Notes under the pieces: model-generated
The model's input: the letters and a program-made list of their open reading frames with translations, nothing else
Told to the model about the DNA's origin: nothing
Databases searched by the model: none
Assembly (NCBI GenBank): GCA_036272915.1
Contig: DATAXV010000092.1
Location: 1 to 17,115 of the forward strand
Direction of reading: 5' to 3'
DNA length: 17,115 nucleotides
Source of the DNA: DATAXV01 sp036272915
GTDB taxonomy: Bacteria; Chloroflexota; Dormibacteria; Dormibacterales; Dormibacteraceae
Shown here: in pieces, positions 6,998 through 14,088 of the stretch
Numbering within the stretch: the first letter of the stretch is position 1
Layout of the letters: each line of letters begins with the position of its first letter
Made by a program: the position numbers and the translations under genes

Positions 6998-7455
6998 CAG
7001 CGGCCGGCCAGTGCCCGGCGCTTCTCGCCGTGACGGGCGGCGACCTCTCCGTCGTTGACCCCGAGCAGGCGGGCCGCGAACCAGGCGGCGTTCTTGGCGC
7101 CGGCGGTGCCGATGGCCATGGTCGCCACGGGGATGCCGGCGGGCATCTGGACGATTGAGTAGAGGGAGTCCACCCCGCCCAGGTGCTGGGTCGGGCAGGG
7201 GACGCCGATCACGGGGAGGTCGGTCCAGGCCGCGACCACCCCGGGCAGGTGGGCCGCGCCACCGGCGGCGGCGATGACCACCTTGAGCCCGCGCTCGCGT
7301 GCGCTGCTGGCCCACTCCATGACCCCGGCCGGGTCGCGATGAGCTGAACAGATCTTCAGCTCGGCCTCGATTCCGAACTCCTTCAGCTGCTCCAGGCATG
7401 CCTCCATAAGGGGGAGGTCTGACTTGGAGCCAAGGATCACTCCTACCTCAGGCAT
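6997..7455 (-). CDS. purE: N5-carboxyaminoimidazole ribonucleotide mutase, PurE
   Basis: This 152-residue protein is a typical small PurE catalysing the carboxylation step to CAIR in purine synthesis. Motifs in order: GSKSDLPLM (9-17), SAHRDP (37-42, catalytic His39), AAGGAAHLPGVVAA (63-76) and MPAGIPVATMAIG. The His-Arg pair is class I-like, which would need PurK to supply N5-CAIR; purK is not in the window. The usual SAHRTP threonine is aspartate here. The ATG at 7455 lies inside the end of purD (8-base overlap), with GAGG six bases upstream. The gene is co-translated with purD before it and the carboxyltransferase after it. Confidence 0.95.
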   Translation of the reverse strand: MPEVGVILGSKSDLPLMEACLEQLKEFGIEAELKICSAHRDPAGVMEWASSARERGLKVVIAAAGGAAHLPGVVAAWTDLPVIGVPCPTQHLGGVDSLYSIVQMPAGIPVATMAIGTAGAKNAAWFAARLLGVNDGEVAARHGEKRRALAGR

Positions 7456-8725
7456 GTGCCGCCTCTTCTGCCTCCTTGGCGATGTCGGTGCGATGAAACG
7501 CCCGGGAGAATGCTACCCGGCCGGCCGCCTCCAGCGCGCTGCGCCGGGCGCCGGCCACGTCCTCGTCCATCGCCACCACCGTCACCACGCGGCCTCCGGC
7601 GGTCACCAGACCGGTCGCCTCGCGACGGGTCCCGGCATGGAAGATGATCACGTTCTCGGGCACGTCGTCGACCCCGTCGACGAGGAAGCCGGTGGCGTAC
7701 CGCTCGGGATAGCCCCCGGAGGTGACGACCACGGCGACCGCGGGGCGCGGGTCGAAGGCGGGAGGGAGCTGGCCGAGCAGGTCGCCGTTGGCGGCGGCCA
7801 GCAGCAGGGGCACGAGATCGCCGCGGAAGCGGGGGAAGATGGCCTGCGCCTCGGGATCGCCGAAGCGCGCGTTGAACTCGAGGGTCATCATCCCCTCGTC
7901 GGTCAGCATCATCCCCGCGTAGAGGACGCCCCGGTAGCGCATGCCCCGGTCGGCGAGTGCCCTCACCGCCGGCGTCAGCACCCGCTCCACCGCCTCCCAG
8001 ATCAGCGCGTCGTCGGCATCGATCGGGGGCGAGTAGGCGCCCATGCCGCCGGTGTTCGGTCCCTCGTCGGCGTCCAGCGCCCGCTTGTAGTCGCGGGCGG
8101 CGGCGAAGGGCAGGACCCTGACGCCGTCGGTGATGCCGAAGACGGACAGCTCCCGCCCGGTCAGCAGCTGCTCGACGACGATGGTGCGGCCGGCGTCGCC
8201 GAACGCCCCCTCGCGGAGGCAGCGATCGATCGCCTTGCCCGCGTCCTGGGGGTTGTGGCAGATCAGCACGCCCTTGCCCAGGGCGAGGCCGTCGGCCTTG
8301 ACCGCGACCCGCCCCTCGAAGCGATCGGCGAAGGCGCGGGCCTGCCGGTGATCGGTGAATACGCCGAACGGGGCGGTGGGGATGCCGGCGTCGGCCATCA
8401 GCTGCTTGGAGAAGGCCTTGCTGGTCTCGATCTGCCCCGCCGCACGGTTCGGCCCGAAGCAGGGGATGCCGTTGGCGCGCATGGCGTCGCCGACCCCGGC
8501 GGCGACCGAGCCGTCGGTGCCGAGGACGACCAGCTCGATGCCCTCCTCCAGGCAGAAGGCGGCCAGCGCCTCCGGCTGCTCGGAGGAGATGGCGACGTTG
8601 GTGCCCACCTCCTCGGTTCCCCCGTTGCCCGGAGCGACATAGACGCGCTCGACCACAGGGGAGCGCGAGACGGCCCAGGCGAGTGCGTGTTCGCGGCCAC
8701 CAGACCCCGTGATCAAGACCTTCAT
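7448..8725 (-). CDS. purD: phosphoribosylamine-glycine ligase (GAR synthetase), PurD
   Basis: This 425-residue ATP-grasp ligase joins phosphoribosylamine and glycine in the second step of purine synthesis. Signature motifs are GSGGREHALAW (7-17), APGNGGT (31-37), KADGLALGKGV (143-153), EGPNTGGMGAYSP (221-233) and LEFNARFGDPEAQ (282-294). One usually conserved segment, GPExPL near residue 70, reads GTDGSV. Length is normal for the family. It is the first gene of the minus-strand operon purD-purE-carboxyltransferase-GH116. A 13-bp palindrome lies directly upstream of the ATG (8730-8742). No clear consensus promoter or strong ribosome binding site is visible, so a short or leaderless mRNA is possible. 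Confidence 0.97.
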   Translation of the reverse strand: MKVLITGSGGREHALAWAVSRSPVVERVYVAPGNGGTEEVGTNVAISSEQPEALAAFCLEEGIELVVLGTDGSVAAGVGDAMRANGIPCFGPNRAAGQIETSKAFSKQLMADAGIPTAPFGVFTDHRQARAFADRFEGRVAVKADGLALGKGVLICHNPQDAGKAIDRCLREGAFGDAGRTIVVEQLLTGRELSVFGITDGVRVLPFAAARDYKRALDADEGPNTGGMGAYSPPIDADDALIWEAVERVLTPAVRALADRGMRYRGVLYAGMMLTDEGMMTLEFNARFGDPEAQAIFPRFRGDLVPLLLAAANGDLLGQLPPAFDPRPAVAVVVTSGGYPERYATGFLVDGVDDVPENVIIFHAGTRREATGLVTAGGRVVTVVAMDEDVAGARRSALEAAGRVAFSRAFHRTDIAKEAEEAAHA

Positions 8726-8729
8726 CGAT

Positions 8730-8742
8730 CGTCATCATGACG
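8730..8742. promoter_or_regulatory. palindrome just upstream of purD
   Basis: CGTCAT-C-ATGACG is a perfect 6-bp inverted repeat around one base and ends five bases before the purD ATG. It overlaps a weak -10-like CATGAT on the minus strand, so a bound protein could block purD transcription. No known regulator can be assigned. Confidence 0.3.
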
Positions 8743-8910
8743 TGCCGCGCAAACCGGCGTGGCCGGCTCCGGGGGCCGTCCGGGCGAACTGGATCGTGGA
8801 GCGTCGCCGGATCCACCGCTTTCGCCCGTGCCATGGGCGCCAGGCCGTGCTACTACAGAGGACGCTCGTCCCAGCCATCCGGGTTACTCGTCCCACGATG
8901 AGGAGGCGAC

Positions 8911-9108
8911 ATGCAACCGGCCCGAGATCTTGACCGGAGCACCCTGACCATCCCCCCCGAGAGGGTGGCGAGGATCGCCGGCCAGACCTTTCCGATGCTG
9001 CGGGATGCGACCCTTCGCTGTTCGACCTGCGGGCGCCCCACCCCGGGCGGCGACCCGTACTGCAGTCGGGATTGCGAGGAGTCGGCGCCGGGCAGCTACC
9101 TCGGCTGA
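8911..9108 (+). CDS. small zinc-ribbon-like protein, unknown function
   Basis: This 65-residue protein has ATG preceded by AGGAGG at 8901-8906, a strong ribosome binding site. The C-terminal half carries two cysteine pairs, Cys37-X2-Cys40 and Cys50-X3-Cys54, in CSTCGRPTPGGDPYCSRDC. This fits one treble-clef or zinc-ribbon zinc site, like the short conserved zinc-finger proteins of high-GC bacteria. The N-terminal half is polar, with a possible helix (about 17-31). It is divergent from purD (185 bases between starts), and its last 13 bases overlap the end of the acetyltransferase gene on the opposite strand. The role is unknown. Confidence 0.7.
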   Translation: MQPARDLDRSTLTIPPERVARIAGQTFPMLRDATLRCSTCGRPTPGGDPYCSRDCEESAPGSYLG

Positions 9109-10031
9109 TCAGCGCCGCCGCTCACCGGGCGGCGGTGCTCCCAGAAGATGCGGTCGATGACGGCGCCGACCTCGCGCGCATAGAAGGCGACGGGGCCGGC
9201 GTCGAACATGTTCGACGTGTCCAGGTCGGCGGCGCGCTGGTCGCGGAGGCAGCGGCGCATCAGCACCGTGCCCACGCCGCGGCCGCGCTCCGCCTCGACC
9301 GTGCCCAGCGGCCCCAGCCCGGCCGGCCGGTGGACGCCGTGCACGGCGAAGCCGACGATGCGATCGCCGCGGAGGGCGAGGTGGCCCCGGATCGGTTCGC
9401 CCTCGAAGGCGCGTCCCGCCTCCCAGGCCCAGCTCTCGCCCCAGCTGGCGGCGATCCAGGATCGGACCCCGGCCTCCTCCTTCGCCTTCATGCGCCGGAT
9501 CGAGATCCCCTCTCCCGCCAGGCTCCGCTCGGCCGCGTCGGTGTCCAGGTGCAGCCCGTCCAGGTCGATGGACATGCCCACGTGCTCGGGTCCCCTGGCG
9601 TAGCCGCGGCCCTCCAGGCAGCTGACGGCCGCGGTGTAGCGGACGTCCACGCCGGGCCAGGCGTAGCAGGGCGTGTTGAGGCCGACCACCAGCTCAGCCG
9701 CGCCGCCCTCGACCAGGCGCCGCTCGAGCTCGTCGAGCATCCTGCCGGCGACCCCGTGCCGGCGCTGGGTGGGCGCCACGGCGAGCAGGTCGACGTAGCC
9801 CTTCGCGGGCGGTTCGCGGTGCAGCGAGCCGAAGGCGGCGCCGACCAGCCGGCCCCCGATCTCGGCCACGAGCCGGAGCCGTGGCTCCGAGCGCGGCCCC
9901 CGCCAGAGGTGCCTTGGCGCACCCGGGGCCTGCGGGTCGAGATGGAACGCCCCGGCGCAGAGCGCCGCGAGCGCGTCGAGGTCGGTGGGCTCGGCCTCCC
10001 TGATCGTCAGCCGGCCCCCCGCTCGTCGCAC
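9096..10031 (-). CDS. tandem GNAT-family N-acetyltransferase
   Basis: This 311-residue protein holds two GNAT folds. The first (about 8-150) has the acetyl-CoA loop VAPTQRRHGVAGRML, close to the R/Q-x-x-G-x-G/A motif. The second (about 175-300) has VEAERGRGVGTVLM and a C-terminal FYAREVGAV typical of the fold's last strand and helix. The acceptor substrate is unknown. The GTG at 10031 is the only conventional start near the fold's first strand (LTIREAEPTD). It lies 20 bases after the NUDIX gene and ends the guaB3 operon. In tandem GNAT proteins one domain is often degenerate, but here both loops look usable. Confidence 0.85.
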   Translation of the reverse strand: MRRAGGRLTIREAEPTDLDALAALCAGAFHLDPQAPGAPRHLWRGPRSEPRLRLVAEIGGRLVGAAFGSLHREPPAKGYVDLLAVAPTQRRHGVAGRMLDELERRLVEGGAAELVVGLNTPCYAWPGVDVRYTAAVSCLEGRGYARGPEHVGMSIDLDGLHLDTDAAERSLAGEGISIRRMKAKEEAGVRSWIAASWGESWAWEAGRAFEGEPIRGHLALRGDRIVGFAVHGVHRPAGLGPLGTVEAERGRGVGTVLMRRCLRDQRAADLDTSNMFDAGPVAFYAREVGAVIDRIFWEHRRPVSGGADQPR

Positions 10032-10051
10032 CGGTTCGCCCGGCGGGTCGC

Positions 10052-10492
10052 TCAGGCCAGCCCCCGGAGGACGCCGCGCAGCTGCGCGCTGACCCCGACC
10101 CGCTCGAGCTCGGCGGGCATCACCCAGGTGAGGTGGTCGTGCTCCCTCGGATCGAGCCTCGGCTCCCCCGCTCCGACCTCGACGCGAAACGTGAACTGGC
10201 GCGCGGACTGGCCGTGGCTGCTCCGGTAATCGAACGCGCCGAGGAAGCAGGTCACCGAGAGCACGCGAAGCGACGTCTCCTCGCGAACCTCCCGGCGGAG
10301 GGCGGTAAGCAGGCGCTCCCCCTCCTCGACGCTGCCGCTGGGCAGCTCGAACACTCCGGGCAGGCTGTCACAGGCCGCGCGACGAACCAGCAGCATCCGC
10401 CCCGCGCGCACGATCACGGCCGCGACACGGAGCCGTTCGATGCCCTCCTCGACGGCAAGAAGGCGCAGCGCCTCCGCCTCTTCACTGTTCAG
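10052..10492 (-). CDS. NUDIX hydrolase with probable CTG start
   Basis: The NUDIX box follows GX5EX7REUXEEXGU: GSVEEGERLLTALRREV then REETSL, with serine in place of the last glycine. It hydrolyses a nucleoside-diphosphate-linked substrate that cannot be named. The first conventional start, GTG at 10417, cuts off half of the first beta strand (RLRVAAVIVRAGRMLLVRRA) and has no ribosome binding site. The frame is open 25 codons further up to a CTG at 10492, which has GGAGGTGA (10506-10499) ending six bases before it. No ATG, GTG or TTG lies between. I therefore annotate 146 residues from CTG; the short form would have 121. A TACGAT (10521-10516) could be an internal -10. It lies in the guaB3 operon, followed by the GNAT gene. 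Confidence 0.8.
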   Translation of the reverse strand: MNSEEAEALRLLAVEEGIERLRVAAVIVRAGRMLLVRRAACDSLPGVFELPSGSVEEGERLLTALRREVREETSLRVLSVTCFLGAFDYRSSHGQSARQFTFRVEVGAGEPRLDPREHDHLTWVMPAELERVGVSAQLRGVLRGLA

Positions 10493-10550
10493 TGATCCTC
10501 ACCTCCGCAATTCGCATCGTATCGCAGGACCGGCCGGGTCCCACAAACGC

Positions 10551-11129
10551 TTACGCGCCGCGGGCGTCGGCGTGGGCGAGGATCCGCTCGGCGGCCTCCG
10601 CCGCGGAGAGGTCGGTGACGTCGAGGGTCAGGCTCCCCGGCGTGCCCGGGTCAAGCGGCCGCTGGCGCGCGTAGACGTCCTCCAGGCCGGCGACGTCCGT
10701 CTGCTTCATGCGGTCGCGGCGGTCGGGCTGGACACGCCGGCGCCGCAGCTCCTCGAGCGCGCAGACGAGCCGGACCGCGACCAGCCTCCCTCCGCGGCGC
10801 TCGGCGAGCACCGCCAGCCGCCTGACCCAGGCGACGTCACCCGGATCGTCGACGAGGTGGTTGGTGAAGATGAACCACCAGCCGCGCGGGGAGAGAGTCT
10901 CAACGGTCGAAACGACGGCGTCGCGGACCTCGGCCACCCGCTCCCAGACCGCCGGCGGCAGCGGGGTCGCGCTGTCGAGGTCGAGCAGCCCGAAGATCGG
11001 GTTGTTGACGTAGTGGTTATCGACCACCCGACCCTGGAGGCCGCGCGCCTCCAGCCGGCCTCGCATCGCCCTGGCGATGGTGTACTTGCCCGTACCCGGG
11101 AGTCCCACCAGAAGAAATACGGTGGACAT
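10551..11129 (-). CDS. P-loop NTPase, small-molecule kinase-like
   Basis: This 192-residue protein opens MSTVFLLVGLPGTGKYT, with the Walker A motif at residues 9-17. An arginine-rich lid-like segment (about 133-143, RRRRVQPDRRDR) and the end LTLDVTDLSAAEAAERILAHAD resemble small AAA_33/shikimate-kinase-like kinases. A clear Walker B is not obvious; Asp37 in VVDNHYVNNP could bind substrate or metal. The phosphate acceptor is unknown. The ATG has only AAAGG directly adjacent, so initiation may depend on readthrough from guaA, 47 bases upstream, across a small GC hairpin (11151-11165). Confidence 0.75.
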   Translation of the reverse strand: MSTVFLLVGLPGTGKYTIARAMRGRLEARGLQGRVVDNHYVNNPIFGLLDLDSATPLPPAVWERVAEVRDAVVSTVETLSPRGWWFIFTNHLVDDPGDVAWVRRLAVLAERRGGRLVAVRLVCALEELRRRRVQPDRRDRMKQTDVAGLEDVYARQRPLDPGTPGSLTLDVTDLSAAEAAERILAHADARGA

Positions 11130-11150
11130 CCTTTGGAAATGCTCGCGCCG

Positions 11151-11165
11151 CCGGGGCGGCCCCGG
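11151..11165 (-). terminator. GC hairpin in the guaA to kinase gap
   Basis: CCGGGG (11151-11156) and CCCCGG (11160-11165) form a 6-bp stem with a 3-base loop, 12 bases after the guaA stop. There is no T-tract. It could cause partial termination or mRNA processing between guaA and the accessory genes, or do nothing. Confidence 0.25.
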
Positions 11166-11176
11166 TCAGGCCGCCG

Positions 11177-12781
11177 CTACTCCCACTCGATGGTGCCCGG
11201 CGGCTTGGGCGTGATGTCGTAGACGACGCGGTTGACGCCGGGCACCTCGTTGACGATGCGGTTGGAGATCCGCGCCAGCACCTCGTAGGGCAGGCGCGCC
11301 CAGTCCGCCGTCATCGCGTCCTCGGAGGTGACGACCCGGACGGCGACGACGTTGGCGTAGGTCCGGCCGTCGCCCATCACCCCCACCGTCTGGATCGGGG
11401 TGAGCACGGCGAACGCCTGCCATGTCTGCCGGTAGAGGCCGTGCTTCTTGATCTCATCGACCACGACCCAATCGGCGCCGCGGAGCATCTCCAGGCGCTC
11501 CGGCGTGACCGCGCCCAGGCAGCGGATGGCCAGCCCTGGCCCCGGAAAGGGATGGCGGTAGACCATCTCCTCGGGCATCCCCAGCTCCAGCCCGACCCGG
11601 CGGACCTCGTCCTTGAAGAGGTAGCGCAGAGGCTCGATCAGGGTGAAGCGCAGGCCGGGGGGCAGACCGCCGACGTTGTGGTGGGTCTTGATGGTGACCG
11701 CGCTCTTGGCCGTGTCCGGCGCCGTCGACTCGATGACGTCGGGGTAGAGCGTGCCCTGCGCCAGGAAGTCGATGTGGCCGAGGTGTTTGGCCTCCTCCTC
11801 GAAGACCTGGATGAACTCCGCGCCGATGATCTTGCGCTTGCGCTCTGGATCGGTCACGCCGTCCAGCTTCTCGAGGAATCGATCGGTCGAGTCGGCGTAG
11901 CGGATGTTGATGTCCAGGTGGCCGTGGAGCACGTCCAGCACCCGCTCCGCCTCGTTGCGCCGGAGCAGGCCGTTGTTGACGAAGACGCAGGTCAGCTGGT
12001 CGCCGATGGCGCGGTCGACGAGCATCGCCGCCACCGCCGAGTCGACGCCCCCGGAGAGCGCGCAGATGACGTGTCCGGTCCCGACCTGGGCGCGGATCCG
12101 CTCCACGGCGTCGGTGATGAAGGAGCCGGGCGTCCAGTCGCCCCGGCAGCCGGCCACCCCGTGGAGGAAGTTGTGAAGGATCTCCTTGCCGCTCGGCGTG
12201 TGCACCACCTCGGGGTGGAACTGGATGCCGACCACCGTCCCCGCCCCGTTGGTGATGGCGGCGAGCGGCGAGTTGACGCTCGAGGCCAGCGGGCGGAAGC
12301 CGGCGGGCAGCCGCAGCACGTGGTCGCCGTGGCTCATCCACACCGGCAGCTCCGAGGGCAGCTTCTCGAAGATGCCGGCCCGCTCCCTGATCTCCAGGGT
12401 CGCCGGACCGTACTCGCGCTTCCCGGCGGGGGCGACCTCACCGCCCAGGTGGTGGGCGATGAGCTGCATGCCGTAGCAGATGCCGAGCACGGGCAGGCCG
12501 GCGCGCAACGCCGCCGGGTCGACCTGCGGCGCGCCCTCCGCGTAGACGCTGGCCGGGCCGCCGCTCAGGATCAGCGCCGTCGGATGGCGCGCCTCGAGCT
12601 CGGCCCATGGCGTCGTCCCCGACACCAGCTCGCAGTAGACGTGCGCCTCCCTCACCCGCCGGGCGATGAGCTGCGAGTACTGCGACCCGAAGTCGAGGAC
12701 GAGGACGAGCTCCCCGTGCTGCGGGCGCGCCCCTGACGAGGCGTCGCCCGCCGAGCTGGGGACCGGGGTGCTGGTGGTCAG
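11177..12781 (-). CDS. guaA: GMP synthase (glutamine-hydrolysing), probable CTG start
   Basis: This protein converts XMP to GMP. From CTG at 12781 it has 534 residues: a class I glutamine amidotransferase domain (LDFGSQYSQLIARRVRE near 29-45, Cys102 in GICYGMQL, His189 and Glu191 in FHPEV), an ATP pyrophosphatase domain with the P-loop SGGVDS (243-248), and the GuaA dimerisation domain ending PPGTIEWE. No ATG, GTG or TTG lies between the guaB3 stop and the amidotransferase domain. The CTG overlaps the guaB3 stop as CTGA, with GGTGGGG eight bases upstream. The next conventional codon is GTG 12892, which would add 37 residues that are a plain out-of-frame shadow of guaB3. The N-terminus before the domain is about 28 residues, longer than usual and Ser/Thr/Pro-rich. 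Confidence 0.93.
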   Translation of the reverse strand: MTTSTPVPSSAGDASSGARPQHGELVLVLDFGSQYSQLIARRVREAHVYCELVSGTTPWAELEARHPTALILSGGPASVYAEGAPQVDPAALRAGLPVLGICYGMQLIAHHLGGEVAPAGKREYGPATLEIRERAGIFEKLPSELPVWMSHGDHVLRLPAGFRPLASSVNSPLAAITNGAGTVVGIQFHPEVVHTPSGKEILHNFLHGVAGCRGDWTPGSFITDAVERIRAQVGTGHVICALSGGVDSAVAAMLVDRAIGDQLTCVFVNNGLLRRNEAERVLDVLHGHLDINIRYADSTDRFLEKLDGVTDPERKRKIIGAEFIQVFEEEAKHLGHIDFLAQGTLYPDVIESTAPDTAKSAVTIKTHHNVGGLPPGLRFTLIEPLRYLFKDEVRRVGLELGMPEEMVYRHPFPGPGLAIRCLGAVTPERLEMLRGADWVVVDEIKKHGLYRQTWQAFAVLTPIQTVGVMGDGRTYANVVAVRVVTSEDAMTADWARLPYEVLARISNRIVNEVPGVNRVVYDITPKPPGTIEWE

Positions 12782-13983
12782 TGACCCATCCCCACCGACT
12801 GCGCCCGCTGCAGGACCTTGCCCTCGCTGGTGATGGCGGGGGCGATGACCAGCTCCACCCGCTGGAACTCGCGGATGTTGGCCGCCCCGCACACGCCCAG
12901 CGCCGAGCGCAGCGCGCCGGAGAAGTTCTGGGTCCCGTCGTCGACCCGGGCCGGCCCGCTCAGGATCTCCTCCAGGCTGGCCTTGACCCCGACCTCGATC
13001 CGCGTGCCTCGCGGAAGGTTGGGATCGGGGGTGGCCATGCCCCAGTTGAAGCCCTTCGAGGCCGACTCCCTGGCACCGGCCAGCGGAGAACCGATCATGA
13101 CCGCGTCGGCGCCCGAGGCGAAGGCCTTGCAGATGTCGGCGCCGATGCGCATGCCGCCGTCGGTGATGACGACGACGCGGCGGCCGGTGCGCGACTCGAA
13201 CTCGTCGCGGGCGGCGGCGACATCGGCGGTGGCGGTGACCTGGGGGACACCCACGCCGAGCACGCCGCGGGTGGTGCAGGCGGCGCCGGGCCCGATGCCG
13301 ACCAGGATCCCGGCGATGCCGGTCTCCATCAGCTCCAGCGCGGTCTCGTAGGAGACGCAGTTACCGACCACGACCGGGGTCGAGATCTCGTTGCAGAGGG
13401 ACTCGAAGGAGAGCATCTGCGAGGTGCTCGACTGGTGCCGGGCGGTGAGGACGGTTCCCTGCACGACGAAGACGTCGGCCCCCGCCTCCTGGATCAGCCG
13501 CGCCCTGCCGTGGGCGTGGGCCGGGACCGAGGAGACCGCGCAGAGCACGCCCGCGTCCTTGATCTGCCGGATCCGGCGAGCGATCAGCTCCTCCTTGACC
13601 GGCTCTCGATAGGCGTCCTTGAGGACCTGGTTGACGTCGCCCCGGCCGGACTCGGCGATGCGGCGGATGACCGGCGCCGAGTCCTCGTAGCGGGTGTGGA
13701 CGCCGTCCAGGTTGAGGACGGCGATGCCGCCGAGCTTGCCCATGGCGATGGCGAACTCGACGTCGACGACACCGTCCATCGCCGAGCCCCAGAACGGGAT
13801 CGGCAGGCGGAGGGCGGCCTTGCCAGAGCCGTCCTGCATCTCGAAGGAGGTGTCGACGTCGTAGGGGTTGATGGTCATGGAACCGGGGACGAGAGCGACC
13901 TCGTCGAAGCCGTACACCCGGCGCGCTCGCCGGCCTACGCCGATCTCAAGACCTTGTTCGGTGGGGCGAACGATAGTGTCCAG
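12778..13983 (-). CDS. guaB3: GuaB3-family IMP dehydrogenase-related protein, probable CTG start
   Basis: This is a TIM-barrel protein of the IMPDH/GMP reductase superfamily without CBS domains; 401 residues from CTG. GuaB3 features: IGVGRRARRVYGFDEVALVPG at the N-terminus, SAMDGVVD (67-74), the catalytic-loop segment GPGAACTTRG with Cys236, DGGMRIGADICKA (275-287), and WGMATPDPNLPRGTRI. It retains the cysteine and matches the cyanobacterial type rather than the cysteine-less mycobacterial paralogue, as I recall them. The only near-cognate start is CTG at 13983, giving LDTIV, with GAGGAG at 13999-13994 ten bases upstream. The frame is open further, but that part lies opposite the DUF4332 gene. 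It overlaps guaA by CTGA, which suggests it supplies XMP to GuaA. Confidence 0.92.
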   Translation of the reverse strand: MDTIVRPTEQGLEIGVGRRARRVYGFDEVALVPGSMTINPYDVDTSFEMQDGSGKAALRLPIPFWGSAMDGVVDVEFAIAMGKLGGIAVLNLDGVHTRYEDSAPVIRRIAESGRGDVNQVLKDAYREPVKEELIARRIRQIKDAGVLCAVSSVPAHAHGRARLIQEAGADVFVVQGTVLTARHQSSTSQMLSFESLCNEISTPVVVGNCVSYETALELMETGIAGILVGIGPGAACTTRGVLGVGVPQVTATADVAAARDEFESRTGRRVVVITDGGMRIGADICKAFASGADAVMIGSPLAGARESASKGFNWGMATPDPNLPRGTRIEVGVKASLEEILSGPARVDDGTQNFSGALRSALGVCGAANIREFQRVELVIAPAITSEGKVLQRAQSVGMGH

Positions 13984-14024
13984 GGTATGCGTACTCCTCG
14001 TGAAGGGGGGTGAGGGTTGGCGGC

Positions 14025-14030
14025 ATTGTA
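14025..14030 (-). promoter_or_regulatory. -10 element for the guaB3 operon
   Basis: TACAAT on the minus strand (14030-14025) is a good -10 match, but no good -35 is seen 16-18 bases upstream. Transcription would start near 14018, leaving a leader of about 35 bases that contains GAGGAG before the CTG at 13983. I see no riboswitch-like structure in this short leader. Confidence 0.45.
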
Positions 14031-14069
14031 GCAAGGCCGCTCGTGCGTGATCCCAACACCCGCTCGAAC

Positions 14070-14075
14070 TATGCT
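14070..14075 (+). promoter_or_regulatory. -10 element for the DUF4332 gene
   Basis: TATGCT (14070-14075) would start transcription near 14082, about seven bases before ATG 14089. No ribosome binding site fits in such a leader, so initiation would be leaderless or nearly so, possibly from the second ATG at 14095. The -35 region is weak. Confidence 0.4.
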
Positions 14076-14088
14076 GTAGACGACAGTT

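Noticed and set aside
5492..7033. 513-codon plus-strand frame opposite the carboxyltransferase
   Set aside because: Low-complexity antisense shadow, while the minus strand has unmistakable biotin and carboxyltransferase motifs.
7000..7399. Upstream extension of the carboxyltransferase frame
   Set aside because: It lies out of frame within purE and reads as Arg/Gly-rich shadow; the true start is the ATG in the TGATG overlap at 6997.
10482..10502. Seven-codon GTG frame just upstream of the NUDIX gene as a leader peptide
   Set aside because: It overlaps the ribosome binding site and CTG start, has no regulatory codon run and no attenuator hairpin; probably chance.
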